Below are positions 32,917 through 41,364 of a DNA stretch of 64,000 nucleotides, piece after piece (position 1 is the first letter of the stretch; each line of letters opens with the position of its first letter). The translations under genes were made by a program, and so were the position numbers. The stretch comes from Mesorhizobium sp. Pch-S. Its GTDB lineage: Bacteria > Pseudomonadota > Alphaproteobacteria > Rhizobiales > Rhizobiaceae. The DNA lies in contig NZ_CP029562.1 in NCBI RefSeq assembly GCF_004136315.1, positions 3,495,501 through 3,559,500 of the forward strand, written 5' to 3'. The notes beneath the pieces are model-generated. The model ran no database searches, was not told the DNA's origin, and saw only the letters and a list, made by a program, of their open reading frames with translations.

Positions 32917-34365
32917 ATGACAACCGTAGTGGAATCCGGTGAGGCCAATCGGCTGAGAAAGAACAGCCTTGGCGTTGGTGCCGTGACGTTTCTGGTGGTT
33001 TCAGCCGCCGCGCCGCTGACCGCGGTTGCAGGGGGCGTGCCACTCTCCATGCTGATGGGCAATGGCGCCGGCATTCCCGGCACCTTCCTGATCGTGACCG
33101 CCGTGCTGCTGATCTTTGCGGTCGGCTATGTCGCCATGGCTCGCCATGTCGCCAATGCCGGTGCTTTCTACGCCTATACGGCCAAGGGCCTCGGCGGTGC
33201 GCTGGGTGGGGCTGCAGCGCTCATCGCCATCCTGTCCTACAACGCCATGCAGATCGGCGTCTTCGGCATGTTCGGTGCTGCGACCTCAGGCCTGTTCGCC
33301 GGTTGGGGCATCAATTTGCCCTGGTGGCTGTGGTGTTTCATCGGTGTCGCGCTGGTCGGCGTGCTCGGCTATCGCCGTGTCGACCTGTCGGCCAAGATCC
33401 TTACCGTCCTGGTGCTGCTTGAATATCTCATCGTGCTGGTGGTCGATCTTGCCATCCTGTTCAAAGGCGGCGATTCCGGTCTCAGCATGGCGCCGTTCAC
33501 GCCGACGCAGATCCTGAGCGGCGCGCCGGCCATCGGCCTGCTTTTCTGCTTCGCGGCCTTCATCGGCGTCGAAGCGACCACGATCTATTCGGAGGAAGCG
33601 CGCGAACCGCACCGTACTGTGCCACGTGCCACCTACATCTCCATTCTGATCATCGGCGTGTTCTACATGTTCACCTCCTGGCTGATGGCAAATGCCACCG
33701 GCGTCGACAAGCTGGTGCCGTCGCTGCAGGCGCTTCAGGATCCGACGACCTTCCTGTTCACGCTGTCGGACCGCTATGTCGGCACGGCGGTGACGCAGCT
33801 GATGAGCGTCCTGTTCGTGTCCAGCCTGTTCGCTGGCGTGGTCGCTTTCCATAATGGCGTTGCCCGCTACTTCTATGTCGCCGGTCGTGAAAAGCTCCTG
33901 CCGGAATCGCTTGGTGTCACGCATCCGGTGTTCAAGAGCCCGCATGTCGGCTCCTTGATCCAGACGGCAATCGCCTTCCTGGTGATCGCGCTGTTTGCCG
34001 TCACCGGCCAGGATCCGGTGCTGGCACTGTTCTCCTGGCTCACCAATGTCGGCACGCTGGGCATCATCACCCTGATGGCGCTGACGTCCTTCTCGGTGCT
34101 CGCCTTCTTCAGCCGCAACCCGTCGCTCGAAGGCAACGTGCTGAAGGCCAAGGTCGCGCCGGTCATTGCCGGCCTTGTGCTGGCCTATATCATTTTCCAG
34201 ATCGTGCTGAACTTCGGCAGCCTGTCGGGTGCGTCCGGTACGCTGTCATGGTTCCTGCCGTCGCTGGTGCTGATCGCGGCAGTGCTTGGCCTGGTTCTGG
34301 CCCTTGCTCTCAAGAGCAAGGATCCGGCAGCCTTCGCCCAACTCGGCAACGAGGTAAAGGAATAG
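32917..34365 (+). CDS. APC-superfamily amino acid/amine permease
   Basis: A 482-residue membrane protein with about 12 transmembrane segments and the APC-family start (LGVGAVTFLVVSAAAPLTAV) and helix-6-like region FIGVEATTIYSEEAREPHRT. The C-terminal half is fully hydrophobic, with no extra domain. It should import an amino acid or amine by proton or sodium symport. I start it at 32917, after AAAGGAGGAGG; the frame upstream runs through the leader hairpins. Downstream, after a repeat, is an aldehyde dehydrogenase on the same strand, consistent with an uptake-oxidation unit. Confidence 0.9.
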   Translation: MTTVVESGEANRLRKNSLGVGAVTFLVVSAAAPLTAVAGGVPLSMLMGNGAGIPGTFLIVTAVLLIFAVGYVAMARHVANAGAFYAYTAKGLGGALGGAAALIAILSYNAMQIGVFGMFGAATSGLFAGWGINLPWWLWCFIGVALVGVLGYRRVDLSAKILTVLVLLEYLIVLVVDLAILFKGGDSGLSMAPFTPTQILSGAPAIGLLFCFAAFIGVEATTIYSEEAREPHRTVPRATYISILIIGVFYMFTSWLMANATGVDKLVPSLQALQDPTTFLFTLSDRYVGTAVTQLMSVLFVSSLFAGVVAFHNGVARYFYVAGREKLLPESLGVTHPVFKSPHVGSLIQTAIAFLVIALFAVTGQDPVLALFSWLTNVGTLGIITLMALTSFSVLAFFSRNPSLEGNVLKAKVAPVIAGLVLAYIIFQIVLNFGSLSGASGTLSWFLPSLVLIAAVLGLVLALALKSKDPAAFAQLGNEVKE

Positions 34366-34372
34366 AAATGCC

Positions 34373-34500
34373 GGAAGGGTTGGCCAGAGCATTTCCGGCG
34401 AAAAGCGTCGCCTCCAATGCTCTGTCTCCTTGTTTTAACGCAATTCCAGCAAAACCGCTACGCACTTTTGCTGGAATTGCTCGAGGTGGCCAACCCTTCC
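34373..34500. repeat. two-hairpin dispersed repeat, copy C, with 14-bp terminal inverted repeats
   Basis: The ends are a perfect 14-bp inverted repeat, GGAAGGGTTGGCCA (34373-34386) and its complement (34487-34500). Inside are two nested hairpins: AGAGCATT/AATGCTCT (34386-34393, 34416-34423) and a 15-bp stem starting GCAATTCCAG (34440-34454, 34466-34480). The 19-base core AAAAGTGCGTAGCGGTTTT (minus strand) is identical to that of copy A. It lies between the permease and aldehyde dehydrogenase genes and could act as a partial terminator. With 34366-34552 otherwise empty, no gene is seen here. Confidence 0.85.
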
Positions 34501-34552
34501 ATCCTCCCAAGATAATATTCACGTAGAGCATAGCATTCGGAGACAAGCCCTG

Positions 34553-36040
34553 ATGGACCAGGCCACGATCGACGCGCTGCGGCAGAAACCTGTCGCGGCG
34601 CAAAAGCTTTTTATTGGTGGCGCGTTCGCCGACAGCCGGGATGGGGAAACACTCCCCGTCATCTCACCGATCGACGGCACGACGCTTACCTCGATCGCCG
34701 ATGCCGGAGCCGCCGATGTCGATCGCGCGGTGGCCGCCGCGCGTGCTGCCTTCGAGAAGGGAAGCTGGTCGCGGGCTGCACCGGCTGCGCGCAAGAAAGT
34801 GCTGCTGAAGCTTGCCGACCTGATCGAGAAACACGCGCTCGAACTGGCCGTGCTCGGCGTGCGCGACAACGGTACCGAAATCGGCATGGCCTACAAGGCC
34901 GAGCCTTTGTCGGCGGCGGGCACATTCCGCTACTACGCCGAGGCCATCGACAAGGTCTATGGCGAGATCGCGCCGACAGCACCCGAGGTGCTCGGCCTCA
35001 TCCACCGCGAGCCGCTGGGCGTCGTCGCCGCTATCGTGCCATGGAATTTCCCGATGATGATCGGCGCCTGGAAGGTGGCACCGGCACTGGCCGCCGGCAA
35101 CAGTGTTGTCCTGAAGCCGGCAGAAGTGGCATCTCTTACGTTGCTGCGCCTCGGCGAGCTGGCGGCGGAAGCCGGCCTGCCGGAGGGGGTTCTCAACGTC
35201 GTCACCGGGCGTGGCAGCGTGACCGGTGAGGCGCTTGGCCTGCACATGGATGTCGATGCCATCGTCTTCACGGGCTCGGGCGGGGTCGGTCGTCGGCTGC
35301 TAGATTATTCGGCGCGCTCCAATCTCAAGCGGGTGCAACTGGAACTCGGTGGCAAGTCGCCCAATGTCGTCTTTGCCGACGCGCCCGATCTTGATGTCGC
35401 CGCCAGGGTTTCCGCGCATGGCATTTTCCGCAATGCCGGCCAGGTCTGCGTCGCCGGCTCGCGGCTGCTCGTCCAGTCCTCGATCTACGATGCCTTCGTC
35501 GAAAAGCTGGTGGCGGCAACGACCAGGATGAAGGTCGGCGACCCGCTCGACATCAAGTCGGATATCGGCGCGGTGAGCAGCATGGAGCAACTCAAGAAGG
35601 ACCTCGGCCATGTGGCGACGGCGCTGGACGAGGGCGCGCAACTGGTTTCCGGCGGCCGCCGCATCCGCGAGGAGACCGGTGGCTACTACATGGAGCCGAC
35701 CATCTTCGGCGGTGTCGCCCCCGGCATGACCGTTGCGCGCGAGGAAGTGTTCGGCCCGGTGCTGGCCGTGCAACGTTTCGAGGATGAAGCCGAGGCTGTG
35801 CGTCTGGCCAACGGTACCGTCTACGGGCTCGCCTCGGCGGTGTGGACATCGAACCTTGCGCGTGCCCATCGCATGGTGCGGGCGATCCGCGCCGGCGTGG
35901 TGCACGTCAACACCTATGGTGGTGCGGACATGACCGTGCCGCTCGGCGGTTTCGGCCAGTCCGGCTTCGGACGGGACAAGTCGCTGCACGCCTTCGACAA
36001 ATATTCCGACCTGAAGACGGCCTGGATTTCGCTGGCCTAG
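34553..36040 (+). CDS. NAD(P)-dependent aldehyde dehydrogenase, PuuC/AldH-like
   Basis: A 495-residue aldehyde dehydrogenase: PWNFPMMIGAWKVAPALAAG, cofactor loop FTGSGGVGRRLL, catalytic Glu in QLELGGKSPNVVFADA, catalytic Cys in NAGQVCVAGSRLLV, and a C-terminal LGGFGQSGFGRDKSLHAFD. The best general match is to gamma-aminobutyraldehyde/betaine-aldehyde-type enzymes used after amine oxidation or transamination. In context it would oxidise the aldehyde made by the aminotransferase at 28534-29889, but the two genes are on opposite strands around the IclR regulator. The substrate is not certain. Confidence 0.92.
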   Translation: MDQATIDALRQKPVAAQKLFIGGAFADSRDGETLPVISPIDGTTLTSIADAGAADVDRAVAAARAAFEKGSWSRAAPAARKKVLLKLADLIEKHALELAVLGVRDNGTEIGMAYKAEPLSAAGTFRYYAEAIDKVYGEIAPTAPEVLGLIHREPLGVVAAIVPWNFPMMIGAWKVAPALAAGNSVVLKPAEVASLTLLRLGELAAEAGLPEGVLNVVTGRGSVTGEALGLHMDVDAIVFTGSGGVGRRLLDYSARSNLKRVQLELGGKSPNVVFADAPDLDVAARVSAHGIFRNAGQVCVAGSRLLVQSSIYDAFVEKLVAATTRMKVGDPLDIKSDIGAVSSMEQLKKDLGHVATALDEGAQLVSGGRRIREETGGYYMEPTIFGGVAPGMTVAREEVFGPVLAVQRFEDEAEAVRLANGTVYGLASAVWTSNLARAHRMVRAIRAGVVHVNTYGGADMTVPLGGFGQSGFGRDKSLHAFDKYSDLKTAWISLA

Positions 36041-36136
36041 GAGGCTGACGGCGCAAGCGTGGTCTTCTGATTGCGCTTGCGTATGTTCTTGTTTTGTTCT
36101 AATCGGGACGTTTCGGCCCCGCGAAGTGGGCGAGAC

Positions 36137-36730
36137 ATGTCCCAAGGTGTTTTCGATTTCGGTCAGTCAGAAGGTCCGCTCCGGCCCAAGAAACCGGAGC
36201 GGCTGATCTTGATGGTGCTGCTTGAAACGCCGGTCGGCAGTCAGGTGCTGGAGATTGCCACCGGGATACAGACGGCGAACAGGCTCCAGGCGAAATTGCG
36301 TCCGCTGAAGCACCTGCACATCTCGCTCCAGCACATCAGGGACGACAACCGTTTGCGCGAGAAATACGTATTTGCTGCCAAATGTGCCGCAAATTCCGTC
36401 AGCGTCGATGCGTTTGATGTCTGTTTCGATCGTATCGTCACGTTTCCCGGTGGTCGACCGGACAGGCGAGCAACGGTGCTTCTGGGCGGAAGCACGCCGC
36501 TGATGGATCTCCAGAGGAAGCTTGGTGCTGCTCTCGTCTCCAATGGGTTGCGTGGGACGCTGAGCTTCAACCCGCATATCACGCTTTTCTACAGTTCTCG
36601 GTCGGTTGTCCCGCAGCAGATCGATCCGTTGCGTTTCACCGTCCGAACGTTCTCGCTTGTCCACAGCGAGCGAGGACTGACAAAATACAACGTTCTTGAA
36701 TCCTGGCTGATGCCGGCGAAGTGGCACTAA
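36137..36730 (+). CDS. 2H-phosphoesterase (2'-5' RNA ligase/ThpR family)
   Basis: A 197-residue protein with the two signature motifs of the 2H superfamily: HLHISLQH (about residues 56-63) and HITLFY (about residues 149-154). These His-X-Ser/Thr pairs form the cyclic-phosphodiesterase/RNA-ligase active site. Such proteins hydrolyse 2',3'-cyclic phosphates or join 2'-5' RNA in vitro; the cellular role is poorly known. The start is at 36137 (MSQGVFDFG); the earlier in-frame codons lack similarity. It stands alone between the aldehyde dehydrogenase and an acyl-CoA synthetase, about 95 nt from either, and does not clearly belong to either unit. Confidence 0.82.
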   Translation: MSQGVFDFGQSEGPLRPKKPERLILMVLLETPVGSQVLEIATGIQTANRLQAKLRPLKHLHISLQHIRDDNRLREKYVFAAKCAANSVSVDAFDVCFDRIVTFPGGRPDRRATVLLGGSTPLMDLQRKLGAALVSNGLRGTLSFNPHITLFYSSRSVVPQQIDPLRFTVRTFSLVHSERGLTKYNVLESWLMPAKWH

Positions 36731-36819
36731 AAGGCATAGCCTTTGGTTCGATGGCTTCCTAAGTTGGTCCGCGCTATGTGATGCGACCTGAACGTTGCAT
36801 CGCCATCGCGGAGGAGAGG

Positions 36820-38457
36820 ATGGATTTTTCGACGGTCGACCGCACCTATGCCAGGGCGCGTGCGGGATTTCGCCTGGAAATACCCGAGCATTTCAATTTT
36901 GCGTTCGACGTCATCGACGACTGGTCGAAGCGGGACGACCGTACCGCGGTGATCGCCGTCTCGCGTGACGGCGAGACGATCCAGCGCATTGCCTATTCGC
37001 AGCTTTCGGAAAGCTCGAACCGCTTCGCCAATGCCTTGCGCAAGCTGGGTGTCAAAGCGGGCGACTTTGCCTGCCTCGTCATCGGCCGCGTGCCGGCCTG
37101 GTACACGGTGCTGTTCGGGTGCATGAAGGCGGGCGTTGTCTCGATGCCAGGCACCAACCTGCTCACTGCGCACGACATCGCCTATCGCGTCAACCACTCG
37201 AAGGCCACGGCGGTCATCGTCACCTCCGAGCATTGCGCCAAGGTCGACGCCATTCGAGCCGAATGCCCGACGCTGACGACCTTCATCGTCATCGATGGCG
37301 AACGCGACAGCTGGCTGTCGTTCGACAGGTTGTTGGCCGAGGCTTCGCCGGAACTGGACCGGAAGGATTTTCCGCCGAGCCGCGCCACCGACATGATGAT
37401 GGCCTATTTCACCTCCGGCACGACCTCGCTGCCGAAGATGGTGCCGCGCGACCATGGCTATGCGCTCGCCCATGTGGCGACCGGCCTGTTCTGGATGGAT
37501 CTCAGGCCCGGTGATGTGCACTGGTCGCTGACGGACACCGGCTGGGCGAAGGCGGCCTGGGGCATCCTGTTTCCGCAGCTGATGCTCGGGACGCCGGCAG
37601 TGCTCTACAATGGCGACGGTGCCTTCGACGCCGACATGCACCTGAAGCTGATCGGCAAACTCAGGGTCTCGACCTTCTGCGCGCCGCCGACCGTCTACCG
37701 TCTGTTCGCGCAACAGGATCTGAAACGCTACGATCTTTCCAGCCTGCGCCGTTCGCTGGGAGCGGGCGAACCACTCAATCCGGAGGTGATGCGCATCTGG
37801 AAGGAAGCGACGGGCACGACGATCGCCGACGGTTACGGCCAGACCGAGACCATCAACATCGTCGCCAATTTCCCGGGCGAGGAAGTGCGCTTCGGTTCGA
37901 TGGGCAAGCCGGTGCCGGGCTATGATGTCGACGTCGTCGATGACGACGGCAAGCGCCTGCCGGATGAGGAAGTCGGCCATATCGCGGTCAGGGTCACCGA
38001 CCCGCATCCAGGCGGCCTGTTCCACGGCTACTATACCGGCAAGGCACTGGACACCGGCTCGTTCCGCAATGGCTGGTATTATACCGGCGATACCGCGCGG
38101 CGCGACAAGGATGGTTATCTCTGGTTCGTCGGTCGTTCCGACGATCTGATCTCCTCCGCCGGCTACCGCATCAGCCCGTTCGAGGTGGAGAGCGCACTGA
38201 TCGAGCACAAGGCGGTCGCCGAAAGCGCGGTCATCGGCAAACCCGACCCGACCCGCGGCCAGATCGTCAAGGCCTATGTCATCCTGGCAAAAGGCTTCAC
38301 GGCGTCGGAAGACCTTGCACGCGACATCCAGGAGTTCTGCCGCAACCTGACCGCGCCCTACAAATATCCGCGCGAGATCGAATTCGTCGACGCGCTGCCC
38401 AAGACCATTTCCGGAAAGATCCGCCGGGTGGAACTCAGGCAGGCCAGCAAAGGGTAA
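36820..38457 (+). CDS. AMP-forming acyl-CoA synthetase, ACSM-like
   Basis: A 545-residue ANL enzyme: MAYFTSGTTSLPKMVPRDH (P-loop), HWSLTDTGWAKAAWG, which is typical of medium-chain/ACSM-type synthetases, ADGYGQTETINIVANFPG (A5), WYYTGDTARRDKDGYLWF (A7), RSDDLISSAGYRISPFEVE (A8) and KTISGKIRRVEL with the catalytic Lys. It activates a medium-chain or aromatic acid to its CoA thioester. The start at 36820 follows GGAGGAGAGG. It is convergent with the ATC-hydrolase-like gene, only 4 bp away. No CoA-dependent degradation genes flank it, so its pathway is unclear. Confidence 0.9.
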   Translation: MDFSTVDRTYARARAGFRLEIPEHFNFAFDVIDDWSKRDDRTAVIAVSRDGETIQRIAYSQLSESSNRFANALRKLGVKAGDFACLVIGRVPAWYTVLFGCMKAGVVSMPGTNLLTAHDIAYRVNHSKATAVIVTSEHCAKVDAIRAECPTLTTFIVIDGERDSWLSFDRLLAEASPELDRKDFPPSRATDMMMAYFTSGTTSLPKMVPRDHGYALAHVATGLFWMDLRPGDVHWSLTDTGWAKAAWGILFPQLMLGTPAVLYNGDGAFDADMHLKLIGKLRVSTFCAPPTVYRLFAQQDLKRYDLSSLRRSLGAGEPLNPEVMRIWKEATGTTIADGYGQTETINIVANFPGEEVRFGSMGKPVPGYDVDVVDDDGKRLPDEEVGHIAVRVTDPHPGGLFHGYYTGKALDTGSFRNGWYYTGDTARRDKDGYLWFVGRSDDLISSAGYRISPFEVESALIEHKAVAESAVIGKPDPTRGQIVKAYVILAKGFTASEDLARDIQEFCRNLTAPYKYPREIEFVDALPKTISGKIRRVELRQASKG

Positions 38458-38461
38458 GTGG

Positions 38462-38968
38462 TCAGGCCGCGTCGCGGTCGGTGAGCGCGATGTGACAGCA
38501 GCCGCTGCCATGGCCGGGCGACCAGGTGACGTTGTCGAAACGCACGCCGGTGGCTTCGAACAGGCCGCGATCGAAGGCGCCGGCAATGCGGCAGAGCGTG
38601 GTGAGCTGCTCTTCGCCGACGCCAGCCTCGACCCAGGCGTCCTTGAGTGGACAGCGCTTGACCTTGAAGGCGATGCGGTCCGGCGCGCGCTCGACATCGG
38701 TCGGATACATGCGTCCGTCATCCGGGCTGACGGAGAGGAAGGCCTCGCCGATGGCGCGCGCGTCATTGGGACCGAATTTGCCGAAGGCCGCAGCCGCCAC
38801 CTCCTGGCCGCGCTTTTCGATGGCGCGCACCATGACCGTCTCGGCCTGCTCGGCACCCAGTTCCGTCGTCAGTTCGTCCAGCATGAGCCGGTAAAGATCG
38901 GCGCGGTTGCGGAAGGCGGAATCGAGTTCGCGGGCAAGCTTTTCCGCGCGGGCCTGAGGATCGGTCAT
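38462..38968 (-). CDS. L-2-amino-thiazoline-4-carboxylic acid hydrolase-family protein
   Basis: A 168-residue soluble protein. The C-terminal half carries the pattern of the ATC-hydrolase family: KRCPLKDAW (Cys near residue 105), a middle Cys followed by IAGAFDRGLFE, and GHGSGCCHIAL near the end. Founding members open L-2-amino-thiazoline-4-carboxylate to N-carbamoyl-cysteine, but most relatives are uncharacterised. It is the last gene of the peptide-type ABC operon, 2 nt after the second ATPase stop, so it probably acts on what the transporter brings in. The family call is moderately sure; the actual substrate is open. Confidence 0.65.
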   Translation of the reverse strand: MTDPQARAEKLARELDSAFRNRADLYRLMLDELTTELGAEQAETVMVRAIEKRGQEVAAAAFGKFGPNDARAIGEAFLSVSPDDGRMYPTDVERAPDRIAFKVKRCPLKDAWVEAGVGEEQLTTLCRIAGAFDRGLFEATGVRFDNVTWSPGHGSGCCHIALTDRDAA

Positions 38969-38970
38969 GA

Positions 38971-39753
38971 TCAGTCCTGTGTTCGGGGCAGTCTGGGCAC
39001 AGCGGCAACCAGCGCCTTGCCGATGGTTGATTGCGGATTGTCGATGACGGCGCGGGCATCGCCCTGTTCGGCGATGCGACCGTCTTCGAGAAGGATGACC
39101 CGGTGCGCAAAAGCCCGCACCACGCCGAGGTCGTGGGAGACGAACAGATAGGCGATGCGTTCCGTGCGCTGCAGGTCGAGCAGCAGTTCGAGGATCTGGC
39201 CTCGCACTGAAACGTCGAGTGCCGACACCGCCTCGTCGAGCACGATCAGGGATGGCTTCGTGGCGATGGCGCGGGCGATCGCCACACGCTGGCGCTGGCC
39301 GCCGGAAACCTCGTGAAGGTGGCGGTTGCAGAGATCTGGCGCCAGGCCGACGCGTTCGAGGAGAGTTGCAATACGATCCGGGCGCTCGCTGCGGCTGGCA
39401 AGTCCGTGGATGCGCAGTGGATCATCCAGCACGCGCGCCACTGTCGCGCGCGGATTGAGCGCGGCAAGCGGATCCTGGAACACCATCTGCAGCCGTGCGC
39501 GTCTGGCGCGCAGAGCTGAACCGCGCAAGGCGAGGAAGTTCCCGCCTTCGAAATCCACCCGGCCGGCATCGGGTTCCATCAGCCGCAGGATCAGGCGGGC
39601 GATGGTGGATTTGCCGGAGCCGGAAGGACCGGCGAGCGACAGGGTCTCGCCGGTCGAAATGGAAAGGGAGATATCGTCGGCAGCAGTGACGATTGTCCCG
39701 CTTCGCCGGAAACGTTTGGTGAGCCCGGAGACGGCAAGCAGCGGCTCAGACAT
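38971..39753 (-). CDS. oligopeptide-type ABC transporter ATPase, DppF/OppF-like
   Basis: A 260-residue ATPase: Walker A AGPSGSGKST (about residues 38-47), Q-loop MVFQDPLAALNPR, signature VSGGQRQRVAIARA, Walker B LIVLDEAVSALD and the switch His in LFVSHDLGVV. All catalytic residues are present. It lacks the long C-terminal cluster region of many OppF proteins. It overlaps the end of the DppD-like gene by eight bases. It powers the importer together with that protein. Confidence 0.92.
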   Translation of the reverse strand: MSEPLLAVSGLTKRFRRSGTIVTAADDISLSISTGETLSLAGPSGSGKSTIARLILRLMEPDAGRVDFEGGNFLALRGSALRARRARLQMVFQDPLAALNPRATVARVLDDPLRIHGLASRSERPDRIATLLERVGLAPDLCNRHLHEVSGGQRQRVAIARAIATKPSLIVLDEAVSALDVSVRGQILELLLDLQRTERIAYLFVSHDLGVVRAFAHRVILLEDGRIAEQGDARAVIDNPQSTIGKALVAAVPRLPRTQD

Positions 39754-40546
39754 GGCCGCGTTCCGTGGCGATGATCATTGGCGTGGCGTCGAGGCCGATA
39801 TGGGCGTCCAGCAGTTTCCTGGTGTAGGCATGCCGGGGTTTCTGGATCACTGCGTCGGCGGTGCCAAGTTCGACCATCTCGCCGCTGTCGAAGACGGCGA
39901 TGCGGTCGGCCTGTTCGGCGGCAAGCGCGATGTCGTGGCTGACGAACAGCAGCGCCATCGCATCCTCGGCCACCAATTGCCGGATCAGCGCAACGATGTC
40001 GGCCTGCACGATGGTGTCGAGAGCGCTGGTTGCTTCGTCTGCGATGAGCAATCTCGGCCCGGCGGCGATGGCAGTGGCGATCGCTACCCGCTGCCTTTGT
40101 CCGCCCGACAGCTGGTGCGGATAGGCATGCAGGGCCGTGTCGGGGTCTGGCAGTCTGACACGCCGCAGCAGATCAAGTGCGCGGTCTCGCGCCTGTGCCC
40201 AACTGAGATCGAGATGTGTGCGGGCGACCTCGGCGATCTGCCGTCCGACAGCCATCACCGGGTCGAGGCTCGCCGAAGCGTCCTGGAAGACGAAGCCGAT
40301 GTCGCGGCCGCCGCGCGACAGCTGCGGCTGTCCCGACCACAGGATCGCGCCATCCACGGTGGCCGTCGGTGGCAGAAGCCCGGCGATAGCGAGCGCCAGC
40401 GTGCTCTTGCCGGAACCGCTTTCGCCGATGATCGCCAGCCGTTCGCCGGGGGCGATGTCGAGATCGACGTTGCGGAGCGAGAACGAAGCCGTATCGCGCC
40501 GGTATGAGACGGACAGGTCGCGAATCGAGACGAGTGGGCCGGTCAC
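39746..40546 (-). CDS. oligopeptide-type ABC transporter ATPase, DppD-like
   Basis: A 266-residue ATPase: Walker A IGESGSGKST, Q-loop FVFQDASASLDPVM, signature LSGGQRQRVAIATA, Walker B LLIADEATSALD and SHDIAL with the switch His. I place the start at a GTG at 40546 that overlaps the TGA of the upstream permease (GTGA), which fits tight coupling. The open frame continues much further through the permease region in the wrong frame and is not coding there. It is shorter than typical DppD (about 320), since the C-terminal oligopeptide-specific extension is reduced. Confidence 0.9.
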   Translation of the reverse strand: MTGPLVSIRDLSVSYRRDTASFSLRNVDLDIAPGERLAIIGESGSGKSTLALAIAGLLPPTATVDGAILWSGQPQLSRGGRDIGFVFQDASASLDPVMAVGRQIAEVARTHLDLSWAQARDRALDLLRRVRLPDPDTALHAYPHQLSGGQRQRVAIATAIAAGPRLLIADEATSALDTIVQADIVALIRQLVAEDAMALLFVSHDIALAAEQADRIAVFDSGEMVELGTADAVIQKPRHAYTRKLLDAHIGLDATPMIIATERGHV

Positions 40547-41364
40547 GACAGGCCCTTCCTGACGGCGGTGCCTTCGACGACGCCTTCGCCGGCGAGATAG
40601 ACACCGAGCACGGTCAGCACCAGCGCGATGCCGGGCACGATGGAGAGGAACGGTGCCGAACGCAGAACGGTGCGGCCCTCGGCAATCATGCCGCCCCAGG
40701 TGACGCGATTGGGATCGCCGAGCCCGAGGAAGGAAAGCGCGGCCTCGATCAGGATCGCTGAGGCAACGATGACGGAGGAGAGCGCGAGCACCGGAGGCAA
40801 GGCGTTGGGAAGAACCTCGCGCAAGGCGATCTCCAGCGGATGCATGCCGATGACCCGCGCGCCGGCAACGAAGTCGCGCTCGCGGATCGAAAGCACTTCG
40901 GCACGCGCGACGCGCGCCGGCCCTGTCCATGCCGAAAGGGCGATGGCGATCACCACAACCGTCAGCGACGGGCCGACGACACTGACGAAAGCTAGGGCCA
41001 GCAGGAAGGACGGTACGGTCTGGAAAGCGTCGGTGATGCGCATCAGTGCCTCGTCGACTATGCCACCGGCAAAGCCCGCCAATGTGCCAATCACCGCGCC
41101 GACGGCGATTGCGGCCGCCGCGGCGGCGAGGCCGACAGCCAATGATGTACGGGCGCCATGGAAGAGTTCGGCCAGCACGTCGCGGCCAAGACGATCGGTG
41201 CCGAGCGGCAGCGACCAATCCTGGAACGGCGGCAGCGACGGTGCTCCCTTGATGGCGAGAGGATCACCCGGGAAGAGCGTGGAAGCTGCCAGTGCCATCA
41301 CCGCGAGTGCCGACAGGATGCCGAACCCGACCAATGCTTCCGGGACGCGTGTCAATCGCCTCAT
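40543..41364 (-). CDS. oligopeptide-type ABC transporter permease, DppC-like
   Basis: A 273-residue permease with an N-terminal membrane helix, a periplasmic loop with DWSLPLGTDRLGRDVLAELFHGAR (typical of DppC/OppC) and five further helices. The cytoplasmic EAA-like loop is REVLPNALPPVLALSSV. The start at 41364 overlaps the stop of the upstream permease gene (ATGA). The long open frame that seems to join both permeases is a shift-frame artefact; the DppB-like protein is in a different frame. Confidence 0.91.
   Translation of the reverse strand: MRRLTRVPEALVGFGILSALAVMALAASTLFPGDPLAIKGAPSLPPFQDWSLPLGTDRLGRDVLAELFHGARTSLAVGLAAAAAAIAVGAVIGTLAGFAGGIVDEALMRITDAFQTVPSFLLALAFVSVVGPSLTVVVIAIALSAWTGPARVARAEVLSIRERDFVAGARVIGMHPLEIALREVLPNALPPVLALSSVIVASAILIEAALSFLGLGDPNRVTWGGMIAEGRTVLRSAPFLSIVPGIALVLTVLGVYLAGEGVVEGTAVRKGLS

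Noticed and set aside
34373..34500. Terminal inverted repeats considered as an insertion sequence
   Set aside because: Only 128 bp, no transposase and no evident target duplication; kept as a palindromic repeat.
36727..38856. 709-codon minus-strand open frame
   Set aside because: It lies opposite the acyl-CoA synthetase (36820-38457), whose motifs are complete. Composition is Arg/Asp/Gly/His-rich without family motifs, typical of an antisense frame in GC-rich DNA.
39746..41218. 490-codon frame with an ATPase at its end
   Set aside because: Only the part from the GTG at 40546 is ATPase. The N-terminal 224 codons are the permease region in the wrong frame.
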